The notes beneath the pieces were generated by a model that was not told the origin of the DNA, searched no databases, and saw nothing but the letters and a program-made list of their open reading frames with translations. Made by a program: the position numbers and the translations under genes. A stretch of DNA of 64,000 nt from Atribacter laminatus (GTDB lineage: Bacteria > Atribacterota > Atribacteria > Atribacterales > Atribacteraceae): assembly GCF_015775515.1 (NCBI RefSeq), contig NZ_CP065383.1, forward strand, positions 1,984,001 through 2,048,000, written 5' to 3'. Below, in pieces: positions 25,941-36,013 of this stretch. Every line of letters begins with the position of its first letter. Within the stretch, counting starts at the first letter, position 1.

Positions 25941-26418
25941 GGTTCCCTCCTTAAAATGGTATGATTTAAATGCTTTTTAAATTTGATTCACGAATCAATA
26001 AAAAACTACACTCCTCTCATTATAATGGTTTATTGTTTAAATATATTGAGGAAAAATATATTCATAATTTGTATTATCGGTATAAATAAGTGTTTGATTA
26101 GGAATGATGCAGTCTCAAATTTGAATTTATCACTTGGAATAATTGGGTTAAAGAATATAAGTGTAAAAAATTTCCGAGCTTTTTAATGTTGAAATTGTGC
26201 TCAATTTAAAAAAATAATGTTAATTTAAAAGCTATTGAAGGGTATTTTTATTGATTTGGCAGTTATTATTAACTTTAAACATTTCTCAAACTCTAATAAT
26301 TGAAAATTCAATGTTGATTTTTTGATATGTTCTTAAATAATATATTATTTGGAAAATGAAATTAAATTTTTAAAATACAAGAAGTAGAACGGTAAAGAAA
26401 AGAAGGGGAGAGAGCCAG
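25941..26418. other. AT-rich intergenic region
   Basis: 478 bp, very AT-rich, between the divergent sulfatase and ferredoxin-type genes. It must hold two divergent promoters, but several TATAAT-like hexamers make a choice unsafe. A 67-codon plus-strand frame lacks a ribosome binding site and family likeness. Confidence 0.6.
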
Positions 26419-27276
26419 ATGAGTACCGAAATATTTTACTTTTCAGGGACGGGGAATTCTTTGTACGTTGCCAAGGAACTGCAAAAGCGTATTCCAGATA
26501 CTCAACTTATTCCGATGGTAAAGCAATTATCTAAAGAGGTTATAAAAACTGAAGCAAAAGTTGTAGGCTTTGTCTTTCCGGTACATGCCATGACCCTCCC
26601 CATACCGGTGAGGAAATTTCTTAGAAAAATTGATCTGAAAACTAGCCAATATGTTTTTGCGGTTGCTACTCGGTTGGGCTTGGTATTCAATGATTTTAAA
26701 AAAGTTGACCAGCTATTGAAAAAGCAAAGAAAGCGATTGGATTCACATTTTCTGATTAATATGTATAGTAACGACGTAAAGTTTGAGAATTATCAAACGC
26801 CAACTCCACAAGAAATTCAAAAAATTGAGTCTAAGGTTAATGAACACTTGGATGCTATTGCTAAAGTTATCCTTAATCGAGAAAGAAGTCTTGAGAAAGA
26901 TACTGATTATTTAATTGGCTTACCTTATAACCGGTTTTTTAATTTCTTCTTGGAACGGTTAGTGGTATTTGCCCATGGTTTTTCTGAGTATATCGGTGGG
27001 GTGAATTATTTTTACACAGATTCTCGTTGCAACGGTTGTGGAATATGCTCCCGAGTTTGCTTGTCTCAAAAAATCAGGATGATAGATAAAACCCCGGTAT
27101 GGGATAAAAAAGTACTTTGCTACATGTGTTATGCTTGTGTCAATTTCTGTCCAAAACAGGCAGCTCAGATAAAAGGTATTCCGGGAGTTATCAAATCCTA
27201 TTCTCAAGCCAATGGCCGGTATCCCCACCCTTATGCAACAGTCAAAGCCCTGGAAGATCAGAAATTAAGAGTATAA
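26419..27276 (+). CDS. EFR1-type flavodoxin-ferredoxin fusion, copy 1
   Basis: 285 residues. The flavodoxin-like N-terminus has the phosphate loop FSGTGNSLYVA and GFVFPVHAMTLP. The C-terminus has a ferredoxin domain with CNGCGICSRVC and CYMCYACVNFCP; the first motif's last Cys-Pro is changed to CLSQ, but four Cys per cluster can still be found. This is the EFR1-family layout: probable electron carrier in the cytoplasm, redox partner unknown. AAGGGGAGAG precedes the ATG. A second, diverged copy is at 43601-44494. Confidence 0.85.
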   Translation: MSTEIFYFSGTGNSLYVAKELQKRIPDTQLIPMVKQLSKEVIKTEAKVVGFVFPVHAMTLPIPVRKFLRKIDLKTSQYVFAVATRLGLVFNDFKKVDQLLKKQRKRLDSHFLINMYSNDVKFENYQTPTPQEIQKIESKVNEHLDAIAKVILNRERSLEKDTDYLIGLPYNRFFNFFLERLVVFAHGFSEYIGGVNYFYTDSRCNGCGICSRVCLSQKIRMIDKTPVWDKKVLCYMCYACVNFCPKQAAQIKGIPGVIKSYSQANGRYPHPYATVKALEDQKLRV

Positions 27277-27294
27277 ACCTACGACCTTTTCCGC

Positions 27295-27640
27295 AAAGAA
27301 GATAAAGAGGGATTTGAGTTTTTTACTGCTTCTTCATTGCGAGGAACCCGGCGATGTGGCAATTTCATCCAACTTCTCAGTTATCCTGAGGCTTCGTTTT
27401 ATGAATCCGTGAGGATCTCATCTGACGCTGAAGGTGTCATCCTGAGGCTTCGTTTTTCGAAGCCGTGAGGATCTCATCTTTTGTTCATATTTCTTTTCCT
27501 TTTCTCGGGATAATCATTAAAGATATAAAAGCACCCTCCACGTTCGTAAAGCACCCCCCACGTAGGGAAATTGTTGAATTCATTCTTTATCTTTTTTTGT
27601 TTCATCACTTTTCATTTATTCTGGTCTTTCAGGATTGTAA
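27295..27640. repeat. Mosaic intergenic repeat block 5
   Basis: No gene. Contains TCATTGCGAGGAAC..GATGTGGCAATT (27335-27367), two ATCCTGAGGCTTCG..GTGAGGATCTCATC hairpin elements (27383-27422 and 27438-27480), and CACCCTCCACG / CACCCCCCACG elements (27530-27560). Confidence 0.7.
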
Positions 27641-27765
27641 GCGGTAAATTTTAACTCCTAAGAAAGGAACGAAAAAGAGAAATACCATTTTACAGAGATG
27701 ATACAATAGATAGAGAAGTTTTTAATGCGTGAATAAAAGTTACTTTGAAATGAGGAGTAAAAAAA

Positions 27766-27975
27766 TTGAACTACCAAAATCAACAAGATGATAGTAAAAA
27801 ATTAGTTTGTGAGGAAAGAAAAGTCGAGAAAATATCCCTTCATTTATCTACTTTGGAAACACTTCGTGAAACTTGGTTTGCCCTTGGGTTTAAAAAGGGT
27901 GCAATGATAGGGAAAGAAGCCAGTGATGAAGAAATAAAGAGATGCTATCTTAAGATTCGTGGCACAGCAAAATGA
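27766..27975 (+). CDS. Small hypothetical protein, TTG start
   Basis: 69 residues, charged and probably helical: EERKVEKISLHLSTLETLRETWFALGFKKG. No family was recognised. A GAGGAG lies a little upstream of the TTG. A WFALGFKKG patch suggests a short helix-turn-helix-like or binding role, but this is weak. It converges with the peptidase gene. It may not be real. Confidence 0.4.
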   Translation: MNYQNQQDDSKKLVCEERKVEKISLHLSTLETLRETWFALGFKKGAMIGKEASDEEIKRCYLKIRGTAK

Positions 27976-27996
27976 TTTATCTTTAAGTTAAATTTT

Positions 27997-28809
27997 TTAT
28001 CTTCTAACGAATTCCAAGAATTCATTTTGAAATTCAGAAAAAGCAATATTAAAAATCTTCTTGAAAACTACATCATGATTGGTATTAGTAAAAAGCCCGG
28101 TCATATATTGGTGGAATTTTTCTTCTCCATATCTTTCTATCAAATAATCAACGATATAGGCAAATTCAGAATATAAAAAAGCGATCTTATTTTCCACATT
28201 CATTTGAATATCCTCTTCCTGGCTGGTTTTGTAAAACTGCGGAGGGAAATAATTACCCTCTCGGATTAATTCATAAACCTGACTTTTACTGGGATATATA
28301 GAAGTTCCCGTTTGTTCAGCAGTATACATGGCAATGCCTTCCATAAGCCATTTTGGATATCGAAAATCAGCGATTAATCCCATATTTTGATTCAAAAGAA
28401 TATGGGAAAGTTCATGTTTGAGATATATTTCCAAGGAAATGACTCCTTTTTGCGCTTCATCAATTGCCCAAGGTGAAGCCATTAAACTTCTGTCTGGATA
28501 GGCAATGAACCGAGCATTGGTTCTCGCTCTTTTTAAATAGGAATTTTCATCGGAAAAAATAAATATTTTCGGCTTTTTTGAAAATCTGAGATCATGGGAA
28601 GACTCGACGATTTTAGGATAGGAATCAATAACCTGGTAATCTTGAAAGGTGCTACCGTTTTGAATATAGACAATAGTGTTTTCCTGTTCGTACTTTTGAA
28701 ATCCAAAGGCCACAGGAGAGAAGGGAAATAGCCTTCCAAAGAGGAAGAGATAAAGGAGGACAAAAAAGACAGCAACTGGAATGATGATGTAGATATATTT
28801 CCGTTTCAT
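27997..28809 (-). CDS. Membrane-anchored zinc metallopeptidase, peptidase MA-like
   Basis: 270 residues. Residues 4-28 form a membrane anchor (YIYIIIPVAVFFVLLYLFLF), so the body faces outside. The zinc motif HELSH (LKHELSHILLNQN) and the downstream Glu in KWLMEGIAMYTAEQTG fit the gluzincin peptidase MA-type. The C-terminal half has a helical EKFHQYMTGLF segment as in that family. The substrate is unknown; cell-wall or exported-protein turnover is a guess. Confidence 0.8.
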   Translation of the reverse strand: MKRKYIYIIIPVAVFFVLLYLFLFGRLFPFSPVAFGFQKYEQENTIVYIQNGSTFQDYQVIDSYPKIVESSHDLRFSKKPKIFIFSDENSYLKRARTNARFIAYPDRSLMASPWAIDEAQKGVISLEIYLKHELSHILLNQNMGLIADFRYPKWLMEGIAMYTAEQTGTSIYPSKSQVYELIREGNYFPPQFYKTSQEEDIQMNVENKIAFLYSEFAYIVDYLIERYGEEKFHQYMTGLFTNTNHDVVFKKIFNIAFSEFQNEFLEFVRR

Positions 28810-28989
28810 TTTTATTTTCAGCCTCTTTTTTTTATATATTATTAGAAAATTATGAATTCGTTCTCTGCAAAACTACAATTCTTTATAAGCCGAATGTCAG
28901 CAACTCCTAATTACTGGATTTCGATTTACTTCATAGCGGAATTGCGGGTTTTTCCTATTTCCCTTCAATTCAAGATTTGCAGGATATTT

Positions 28990-29310
28990 GAAGGGAAAAT
29001 CTTCATCTTTGTTGAGCAGGTTAGACCTTCATGCCACATTGTGGCACTAGATGAAGATGAAAATGATAGCCCCCCTCATTCAGACCCTCTCCCACTGAGG
29101 GGCGAGGGAAAAATTAGTTCCCCCCTTGAGCAAAGGGGGTCAGGGGGATTTGAGTTTTTTGGAAACCAATCGAATCCCTCTCGTTCTCCCTTTGTCCAAA
29201 GGGAGAGGAATAAAAAAGATTGAGCTCAAGAGATTGCCACGTCAATCCGTTCCTCGCAATGACGAATTAGAGTTCCTTCTCCCTTGATGGGAGAAGGTAA
29301 GGATGAGGGT
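28990..29310. repeat. Mosaic intergenic repeat block 6
   Basis: No gene. Includes GACCTTCATGCCAC..GTGGCACTAGATGAAGATG (29025-29060), CAGACCCTCTCCCACTGAGG (29080-29105), CCCCTTGAGCAAAGGGGGTC (29120-29142), GATTGCCACGTCA..CTCGCAATGACG (29230-29265) and TCTCCCTTGATGGGAGAAGG (29277-29296). Each has relatives in blocks 2, 4 and 7. Confidence 0.75.
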
Positions 29311-29412
29311 GAAAGTCCTAATTAAAACCAGGCTTGGAATTTCATAATAATTCTTGGGGAAAAATTTGTGCCATTATTAGGTGTGACGAGGGAAATAAAA
29401 TTATAGATTGTT

Positions 29413-29451
29413 GAGTCAGGTGAGAAGATATTATTCCTAAACACCTGACTC
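29413..29451 (-). terminator. Probable terminator of the AraC-family gene
   Basis: 10-bp stem GAGTCAGGTG (29413-29422) / CACCTGACTC (29442-29451), directly past the stop codon of the minus-strand regulator. The following bases are A/T-rich on the exit side. Confidence 0.6.
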
Positions 29452-29458
29452 GGGTATT

Positions 29459-30460
29459 TTATAACGGTTTTACACCGACACAGATATCGACGATTGATTT
29501 CCCTTCGGGATGGGTTTTCGGATCGTTGTAATACATCTCAAAGCAAGGTCGATCATCGGGTTGGTAGCCACTCTCAGGAAGCCAAGTGCCGTAAACCCAA
29601 TCCCAGGCTTCCTGGTATTCATCATCGCTTAACTCAAAACGAGCCATGGCATACTTGCCGGCAGGAAGAACCATCTTGCCGATTTCTCCGTCAACGACTG
29701 TGTCGGCGGGAACAGAGACACAAACACTAACCCGCAGTTTTGATTCATCGGTAATGTCCGGATTGTCGTGATAGATGATGATAGTTTTAGTATCGGGAAA
29801 GCGCAATAAATTGCGGGAGCCTGCCCACTGGAACAGCTTGTTAAAAAGCCCTTCAAAGAGCTGACCGTCGCCTTTGTATGGACCAACATAACGCACGTAA
29901 GCCAGCGTCATTTCCGGAAGCTCCTTTACTTCAACAACCCTATTCACATTTTCCATCAATTCATACCTCCATATCTGAGTATTGTCTGCATACTCAATAT
30001 AGACGTTTGACGGAACACTTGCTTTTCCAGCATTGCGAAGCTGTTGTCCCTGCTTGCTATCTTCTTTTCCGAGATTGCTTTTGCTTATAGAAGCGGCATG
30101 GCTCTGATCACGCCAATTGGTCGCTGTACACCCAAAATACTGCTTAAAGCTTTTCGCAAATGAAGCTGAGCTGGCAAAACCACATTCTAGGGCAATATCA
30201 ATTACTGGCTTAGCGGGATCGTTAAGAAGCATGGTGGCTCCTTTTTCCAGCCGCAGCCTCTGGATAAATTGGAAGAGGGTTTCCTCAGTAAAGATATGAA
30301 AGATCCTGTGGAAGTGGTATTTTGAAAAACCAGCAACAGAAGCAATCTCTTCCAGGGTAAAATCCCTGTCAAGATTACCTTCAATATAATCTACAGCTAA
30401 ATTTATCCTGCTCCAGTACTGTGTAGCCATCTTGGAGCGTTTGGCTTGTTCAGCCTTCAT
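29459..30460 (-). CDS. AraC-family regulator with GyrI-like effector domain
   Basis: 333 residues from ATG 30460 (AAAGGA upstream; a TTG at 30529 is also open). Residues 15-115 hold two helix-turn-helix units of the AraC type (DFTLEEIASVAGFSKYHFHR, KPVIDIALECGFASSASFAK). After a linker, residues about 165-330 form a GyrI-like/Rob C-terminal-type domain (PEMTLAYVRYVGPYKGDG, MVLPAGKYAMARFELSDD). That domain binds small hydrophobic molecules in known members, so this is likely a drug- or metabolite-responsive activator. No efflux pump is next to it. The 336-bp gap to the insertion sequence shows nothing clear. Confidence 0.9.
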   Translation of the reverse strand: MKAEQAKRSKMATQYWSRINLAVDYIEGNLDRDFTLEEIASVAGFSKYHFHRIFHIFTEETLFQFIQRLRLEKGATMLLNDPAKPVIDIALECGFASSASFAKSFKQYFGCTATNWRDQSHAASISKSNLGKEDSKQGQQLRNAGKASVPSNVYIEYADNTQIWRYELMENVNRVVEVKELPEMTLAYVRYVGPYKGDGQLFEGLFNKLFQWAGSRNLLRFPDTKTIIIYHDNPDITDESKLRVSVCVSVPADTVVDGEIGKMVLPAGKYAMARFELSDDEYQEAWDWVYGTWLPESGYQPDDRPCFEMYYNDPKTHPEGKSIVDICVGVKPL

Positions 30461-30796
30461 AGAAGGAAATCCTTTCAAGTTGTGCCCAAAAGATATGTAG
30501 AGATTAACGAAAAAAGAAAACGCATCCAAAAGTGAAGTTCAAGCATTGCCAAGAAACCACTTAGATCCACGAAAGGAAAATACACCTCGAGAAAATAAAA
30601 GCATTTTTTGAAAAAAGTGTCAAAGTAAATCTAGGTTTGTATCCATTTCATTTTTTATAAATCAAGACCATTATTCTTCCTATTTAATGCTAAACTCCAA
30701 TAGCCATATTGATGTATTTTCTTTTCCAATGCTATAAGTGCGTAATCGAGTTATAACTAAAGAATATTTTTATTTGACGAGATAACGTATACTAAA

Positions 30797-30841
30797 GTTC
30801 GCAATTTCGCACCTTGAAAAAAGCCACCGGAGACTCCAAAA
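30797..30841 (+). repeat. Left terminal inverted repeat of the IS
   Basis: GTTCGCAATTT at 30797-30807, followed by ACCGGAGACTC at 30825-30837 or so; both elements match the reverse complement of the right end. Confidence 0.8.
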
Positions 30842-30885
30842 TGAAGGTTGTACGAAACAAAAACTTCATCGAGGAGGAATATCCG

Positions 30886-32080
30886 ATGGCTCAAAATAAT
30901 CATACACCATTTCTCAAAAAAATGCTCCTTGAATTCATGACTGAACCTGATCCGCTTTATGCAATGCTCGAGTGGTTGACCAATGAACTCATGAAACTGG
31001 AAGCTCAAAAACAAAGTAGGAGCTCACAAGGGAGAACATTGCCCAACCCGAACCACCCATTTCTCTGGAACCCGAGTCAGACGATTTGATACGAGGTTAG
31101 GAACCATCTACCTTCTGGTTCCAAAACTAAGGAAAGGAGGCTATATTCCTTTTTTTGTGACCGAAAGGAAACGCTCGGAGCAAGCCCTCCTCCAGGTGGT
31201 TCAAGAAGCCTTCATCAATGGTGTCTCCACCCGAAAGATGGAGCGCCTTGCTCAAAGCTTAGGGATTGAGTCCCTCTCTGCTGGTCAAGTATCAGAAATC
31301 ACCAAAGACCTCAATGAACAAGTGGAATGGTTCCGTACCCGTCCTTTAGAAAAAGAATATCCAGTCATTTGGGTTGATGCCCTCTACGAAAAGGTTCGCT
31401 GTGAAAGACACATCATCAGCATGGCCATTGCTGTCGTTCAGGGTCTGACAAGTGAGGGAAACCGAGAGATCCTGGCGGTCGAACCCATGTTTGCTGAATC
31501 AGAAGACACCTACACTCATCTCTTTGAACAGCTTAAAAGACGAGGAGTGGAAACAGTCTGGCTGTGCATCTCCGATGCTCATACTGGACTGAAAAATGCC
31601 ATTCAGAAATGTTTCCTAGGATCAAGTTGGCAACGGTGTAAAGTACACTTTATGCGAAATATATTAGTCCATATCCCTCATAAAGAAAAAGAATCTTTTG
31701 CCGCGAAACTGAAACAAATATGGTACCAGCCTGACCAAGAGTGTGCCAAGCAATATGCCCATTTAATCATCCAGGAATACCGAGATCGCTTTCCTCAAGC
31801 CATTGCTCTTTTAGAGGAAGGACTGGAAGACTCGTTACAATTCCTGGCTTTCCCTCACCTTGACCAACGAAAGATCTCCTCGACCAATTCGCTCGAGCGA
31901 GTTCATAAAGAGATTCGTCGCCGCACCCGAGTGGTAGGGATCTTTCCTACCACTGATTCCTATCTCCGGTTGGTCACCAGTTATCTCATTGAGTATACTG
32001 AAGATTGGGTGAGTAGTAAAAAGTACATTAGTTCTGAAGCCATTACCAAGCAACAAGTAGAGCTTCTAAAGATAGCCTAA
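30886..32080 (+). pseudogene. IS256-type transposase, frameshifted
   Basis: Part 1 starts at ATG 30886 after GAGGAGG and reads MAQNNHTPFLKKMLLEFM..LEAQKQ, the usual start of IS256 transposases. The frame then closes at 31089. Homology continues one frame over, from about 31045 (THFSGTRVRRFDTRLGTIYL, LVPKLRKGGYIPFFVTERKR), and runs to 32080. The catalytic DDE residues are visible in the second frame: WVDALYEK, CISDAHTGLKNA and SLERVHKEIRRR..VGIFP. The single shift near 31045 probably inactivates the gene; a programmed shift is possible but unusual in this family. Confidence 0.8.
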
Positions 32081-32111
32081 AAAAAGAAAAGAAAACAAAA
32101 AGAAAGAAAGA

Positions 32112-32160
32112 GGCTGTGGATAGATGGACAACCCTGCGGGTTGACCACGGATCCACAGCC
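32112..32160 (+). terminator. Nested hairpin after the transposase
   Basis: Outer stem GGCTGTGGAT (32112-32121) / ATCCACAGCC (32151-32160) encloses an inner hairpin CAACCC TGC GGGTTG. Probably an IS transcription stop or a structural element of the IS. Confidence 0.6.
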
Positions 32161-32340
32161 CGACGACTCATGAATAGTTATTCACTAAAATACCAGAAAG
32201 AATTGACCAAATAGAAAGATTGTATTCTTCTCTTTGTTTATTTTCCATATTCATAAAAAGGAGGTGAATAAATCGAGTCATTTTTCAAAGAGAGATGGCT
32301 TTTCATTCAAGTAAGGTCATCTCTGTGTTTAAAAAGAGTC

Positions 32341-32370
32341 TCCGGTGTTTGCTAAGAGTAAATTGCGAAC
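32341..32370 (-). repeat. Right terminal inverted repeat of the IS
   Basis: AAATTGCGAAC at 32360-32370 is the reverse complement of the left end; GAGTCTCCGGTG just inside matches the inner element. Confidence 0.8.
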
Positions 32371-33000
32371 ATTATTTGACACATACTTTGACGATATAAT
32401 ATAGATAGTTAATAATAACAACTATTTATGGAAAAAAGAGGAAAATATCTATATAATGAAGATATGATCTCAGCTTCGGAGGGGAAGCGGTGGTCTCGAA
32501 TATATTATTGTAAGTTTAATATTACTGGGCATTTATACGAATTCCCCCCCCTTTTTTATCCTGGCCTTTTTATCAATAATTACGAGAATAACATTAGTGA
32601 TTAAAAATTATCCAATAAATAATTCAAAGAAAGAGCTATTTAAACCCGGAGTAAACGGTGATTAATCTTATCCGTTCCTATCTATACATTATCTTCAACC
32701 ATAATTAATTAAGGAATGCTCGAAGTTTTTTTCGAAAGTTACTCTCTACACCCTGTTGAATAAGCCGTAAAAGGAGTATTTCAATATAAAAGAAATGGAC
32801 AGGATTAAATGAAGACGGTGCTGTACTGTTACAAATTGTGTATAGTGTAAACAAGTCGGTTTTGGCTTTAAGTATTTTTGGTATCGAATTAATGAGGTGA
32901 GTGCTCATATGAATTAAACAATAGATACCAAACCGGCACGCCTGTCGTTTATATCATATTTTAAGTTAAATTTGAATTCTTAATTTGAAAGGGAAAAAAA
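32371..33000. other. Intergenic region before hsdM
   Basis: 630 bp with no supported gene. A minus-strand frame of 67 codons near 32705-32908 (ending ESNFRKKLRAFLN) has no start signal and may be a decayed transposase or nothing. A TATAAT-like hexamer occurs near 32395 and A-rich sequence leads into hsdM. A promoter for the restriction locus must be here but I cannot fix it. Confidence 0.5.
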
Positions 33001-34548
33001 ATGGAAAAGAAAGGAAATGGTGCTAATCTCGGTTTTGAAAACCAGATGTGGGCTGCCGCCGACAAACTCCGAGGGCATATGGACGCCTCCGAGTACAAGC
33101 ATGTGGTGCTCGGATTGATTTTTCTCAAATACATTTCCGACGCCTTCCAGGCTAAGCATAAGCAGCTTGAAGCGACGATGGATACCGACTATACCGATCC
33201 AGAAGACCGTGATGAATATTCAGCAGCAAACATCTTTTGGGTACCGAAGGAAGCCCGCTGGACTAACCTCCAAGCCAACGCCAAGCAACCGACCATCGGC
33301 AAACTGATTGATGATGCGATGATGACAATTGAGAAAGAGAATCCAAAACTCAAAGGCGTTCTTCCTAAAGATTATTCTCGTCCATCTCTAGATAAATACC
33401 GCTTGGGTGAACTTATCGATATCATTAGTAAGATCGGCCTTGTAGACGATGAATCCCGCTCCAAGGATGTTCTAGGCCGGGTTTATGAGTATTTCCTCGG
33501 ACGTTTTTCAGCCGCTGAGGGCAAAGGTGGTGGTGAGTTCTATACACCCCAGTGTGTAGTTAAATTACTTGTCAGAATGATTGAGCCTTATAAGGGTCGC
33601 GTATTTGACCCGTGCTGCGGTTCAGGGGGCATGTTCGTCCAAAGCGAGCGTTTTGTGGAAGAACACGGCGGTCGATTAGGCGATATTGCCATTTACGGCC
33701 AGGAATCTAACCCCACTACCTGGCGGCTGGCCATGATGAACCTGGCCATAAGAGGATTGGACGCCGACCTTGGCGGTCAACCTTCGGATAGTTTCCACAA
33801 CGACCTACACAAAGATTTGCGGGCGGATTTTGTCCTCGCCAATCCACCTTTCAACATGAGCGATTGGGGTGGCGAACGTCTTCGTGAAGATGCTCGCTGG
33901 AAATATGGCGTTCCTCCGGTGAACAATGCCAATTTCGCCTGGATCCAGCACTTCATTCATCATCTTTCACCTACAGGAGTAGCTGGCTTCGTTATGGCAA
34001 ATGGTTCTATGTCAACCAACACCAGTAGCGAGGGAGAAATACGCAAAAACATCATCGAAGCCGATCTGGTGGACTGCATGATCGCCCTACCCGGACAACT
34101 CTTCTACACGGTGCAGATCCCGGTATGTCTATGGTTCCTAACTCGCAACAAGAAAAACGGCAAGTTCCGTGATAGGAGCAGACAGACTTTATTTATAGAT
34201 GCCCGCAAAATGGGTTCACTCATTGATCGGATTCACAAGGAGCTTTCCGACGAAGAGATCGAAAAGATTGCCGGAAATTACCATGCCTGGAGAGGCGAAA
34301 GAGATTCCGGGACTTACGAAGATGTGCCGGGCTTTTGCAAAAGTGCCACAACCGATGAGATAAAAGAGCATGGTTATGTGTTGACCCCGGGTCGATACGT
34401 GGGCGCAGCCGAGGTAGAAGATGATGGCATTCCTTTTGAGGAAAAAATGGCCGAACTCACCGCCACGCTCTACGAGCAATTCGCCGAAGCCGACCGACTC
34501 GAAGCCATTATCAAAAGAAATTTGGAGGTTTTGGGGTATGGGGAGTGA
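33001..34548 (+). CDS. hsdM: Type I restriction-modification DNA methyltransferase subunit HsdM
   Basis: 515 residues, normal length. N-terminal helical HsdM_N domain ([25 protein letters not shown]), then the N6-adenine methylase core: [22 protein letters not shown] motif [13 protein letters not shown] and catalytic NPPF (VLANPPFN). It methylates adenine in the bipartite target chosen by HsdS, and with HsdR restricts unmodified DNA. The 3' end overlaps hsdS by 11 bp. The codon use and GC here are visibly higher than in the flanks and in the inserted rloC-like gene, consistent with transfer. Confidence 0.95.
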   Translation: MEKKGNGANLGFENQMWAAADKLRGHMDASEYKHVVLGLIFLKYISDAFQAKHKQLEATMDTDYTDPEDRDEYSAANIFWVPKEARWTNLQANAKQPTIGKLIDDAMMTIEKENPKLKGVLPKDYSRPSLDKYRLGELIDIISKIGLVDDESRSKDVLGRVYEYFLGRFSAAEGKGGGEFYTPQCVVKLLVRMIEPYKGRVFDPCCGSGGMFVQSERFVEEHGGRLGDIAIYGQESNPTTWRLAMMNLAIRGLDADLGGQPSDSFHNDLHKDLRADFVLANPPFNMSDWGGERLREDARWKYGVPPVNNANFAWIQHFIHHLSPTGVAGFVMANGSMSTNTSSEGEIRKNIIEADLVDCMIALPGQLFYTVQIPVCLWFLTRNKKNGKFRDRSRQTLFIDARKMGSLIDRIHKELSDEEIEKIAGNYHAWRGERDSGTYEDVPGFCKSATTDEIKEHGYVLTPGRYVGAAEVEDDGIPFEEKMAELTATLYEQFAEADRLEAIIKRNLEVLGYGE

Positions 34549-36013
34549 GTGGCAGGAAGTCTCATTGGGAGACATCTTCAAAGTGAAACATGGTTTTGCA
34601 TTCAAAGGTCAATTCTTCACTGATACAAGAACATCAACGATTCTCGTAACGCCTGGTAATTTTGCTATTGGAGGAGGATTTCAAAACCCAAAACCGAAGT
34701 ATTATAAAGGCGAAATCTCTGAAGAATATATTCTTAAACCAGGCCAAGTTATCGTAACAATGACTGATCTTAGCAAGGAAGCGGATACTTTAGGTTATGC
34801 TGCTATAGTCCCAGACGACGGTAACATTTGGCTTCATAATCAACGAATAGGATTACTTGAGTTCAAAGATTCTTTTCCCACTGATTCAGTTTTCATTAAC
34901 TATCTCCTTAGAACCAACGAATATCGATCTTGGATAATTGGCTCAGCATCTGGCACTACTGTAAAGCATACATCACCAAGCCGTATTCATGCTTTTAAAT
35001 GTAAAATTCCGCCGATTAACGAACAACGAGCCATTGCCCATATCCTCGGATCGCTGGATGACAAGATCGAATTGAACCGCAGGATGAACAAAACTCTGGA
35101 GGCCATAGCCCGCGCCATTTTCAAATCGTGGTTTATTGATTTTGATCCTGTAATTGATAATGCATTACAGGCAGGTAATCCGATACCTGATTCGATGGCT
35201 GAACGCGCGGAAATGCGGCGACAAATATTGGATCAAAATCAACCCTCATCCTCCAGCTTCATCTCCCAAAGGGCGAAGAATAGGAAATATAGTGGAGGTT
35301 TTGATTTTTCCGGTTTGGGTGAAATTTCTATAGATGAAATCTATGGATTATTCCCTGACAGTTTCCAAGATTCAGAGTTGGGTCCGATTCCGAAGGGGTG
35401 GGAGGTTGTTCCATTATCTGAATTTTTGAACATCATTGGTGGTGGGACACCTAAAACAAAAGTAAAAGAGTACTGGGGAGGTAATATCCCCTGGTTTTCA
35501 GTTATTGATGCGCCCAGTGAGACAGATGTATTCGTTATTGATACAGAGAAGCATATAACACAGCTTGGGGTTGAAAGATCATCGACCAAAGTACTACGAA
35601 AAGGAACAACAATAATTAGCGCCAGAGGTACGGTAGGGAAGTGTGCTCTTCTTGGACGTCCAATGGCAATGAATCAATCTTGCTATGGTATTCAAGGCAA
35701 AAACGGAGAAAGTGATTATTTTGTCTATTTCGTGATCAAGAGGCAAGTTTCAGACCTACAGAGAAGTGGGCATGGATCAGTTTTTAATACGATTATACGA
35801 GATACTTTCAGAACCATTCGAATTATACTACCACCAACTAAGTTAACTATTTTATTAGAGGATACAGTTCATGAATTAATGGAATTAATGCTTTCAAACT
35901 TATTTGAGAATTTAACTCTTGCCTCTCTTCGCGACATCCTTCTTCCCAAGCTCATCTCCGGCGAACTGCGTGTACCAGATGCCGAGAAGTTCGTTGAGGA
36001 GGCTGGGGTATGA
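34538..36013 (+). CDS. hsdS: Type I restriction-modification specificity subunit HsdS
   Basis: 491 residues from ATG 34538 (TTGGAGG upstream). It has two target-recognition domains: TRD1 (about 1-180, [17 protein letters not shown]) and TRD2 (about 285-440, [20 protein letters not shown]). They are separated by the central conserved helix ([32 protein letters not shown]) and closed by the C-terminal helix ([21 protein letters not shown]). The ORF upstream of 34538 only overlaps hsdM. The stop overlaps the start of the rloC-like gene (ATGA-type), so that gene is translationally coupled to hsdS. The last 70 bp recur as a decayed copy at 38429. Confidence 0.95.
   Translation: MGSEWQEVSLGDIFKVKHGFAFKGQFFTDTRTSTILVTPGNFAIGGGFQNPKPKYYKGEISEEYILKPGQVIVTMTDLSKEADTLGYAAIVPDDGNIWLHNQRIGLLEFKDSFPTDSVFINYLLRTNEYRSWIIGSASGTTVKHTSPSRIHAFKCKIPPINEQRAIAHILGSLDDKIELNRRMNKTLEAIARAIFKSWFIDFDPVIDNALQAGNPIPDSMAERAEMRRQILDQNQPSSSSFISQRAKNRKYSGGFDFSGLGEISIDEIYGLFPDSFQDSELGPIPKGWEVVPLSEFLNIIGGGTPKTKVKEYWGGNIPWFSVIDAPSETDVFVIDTEKHITQLGVERSSTKVLRKGTTIISARGTVGKCALLGRPMAMNQSCYGIQGKNGESDYFVYFVIKRQVSDLQRSGHGSVFNTIIRDTFRTIRIILPPTKLTILLEDTVHELMELMLSNLFENLTLASLRDILLPKLISGELRVPDAEKFVEEAGV

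Larger units (their letters stand above)
30797..32370 (+). mobile_element. IS256-family insertion sequence
   Basis: 1,574 bp bounded by imperfect terminal inverted repeats. The outer 11 bp GTTCGCAATTT are exact at both ends, and an inner CCGGAGACTC is shared about 30 bp inside. Between them is a mutator-type (IS256) transposase reading frame with one frameshift. No convincing target-site duplication was seen next to the outer 11 bp, so the exact ends or age of the insertion are uncertain. Confidence 0.85.

Noticed and set aside
25983-26186. 67-codon frame in the AT-rich gap after the sulfatase
   Set aside because: Low complexity, no ribosome binding site, no likeness to known proteins.
30886-32080. 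Programmed frameshift in the IS256 transposase
   Set aside because: No slippery heptamer or pseudoknot was evident at the shift, and the family normally has one frame; a plain mutation is simpler.
32705-32908. 67-codon minus-strand frame before hsdM
   Set aside because: No start signal, no clear family; at most a decayed fragment.
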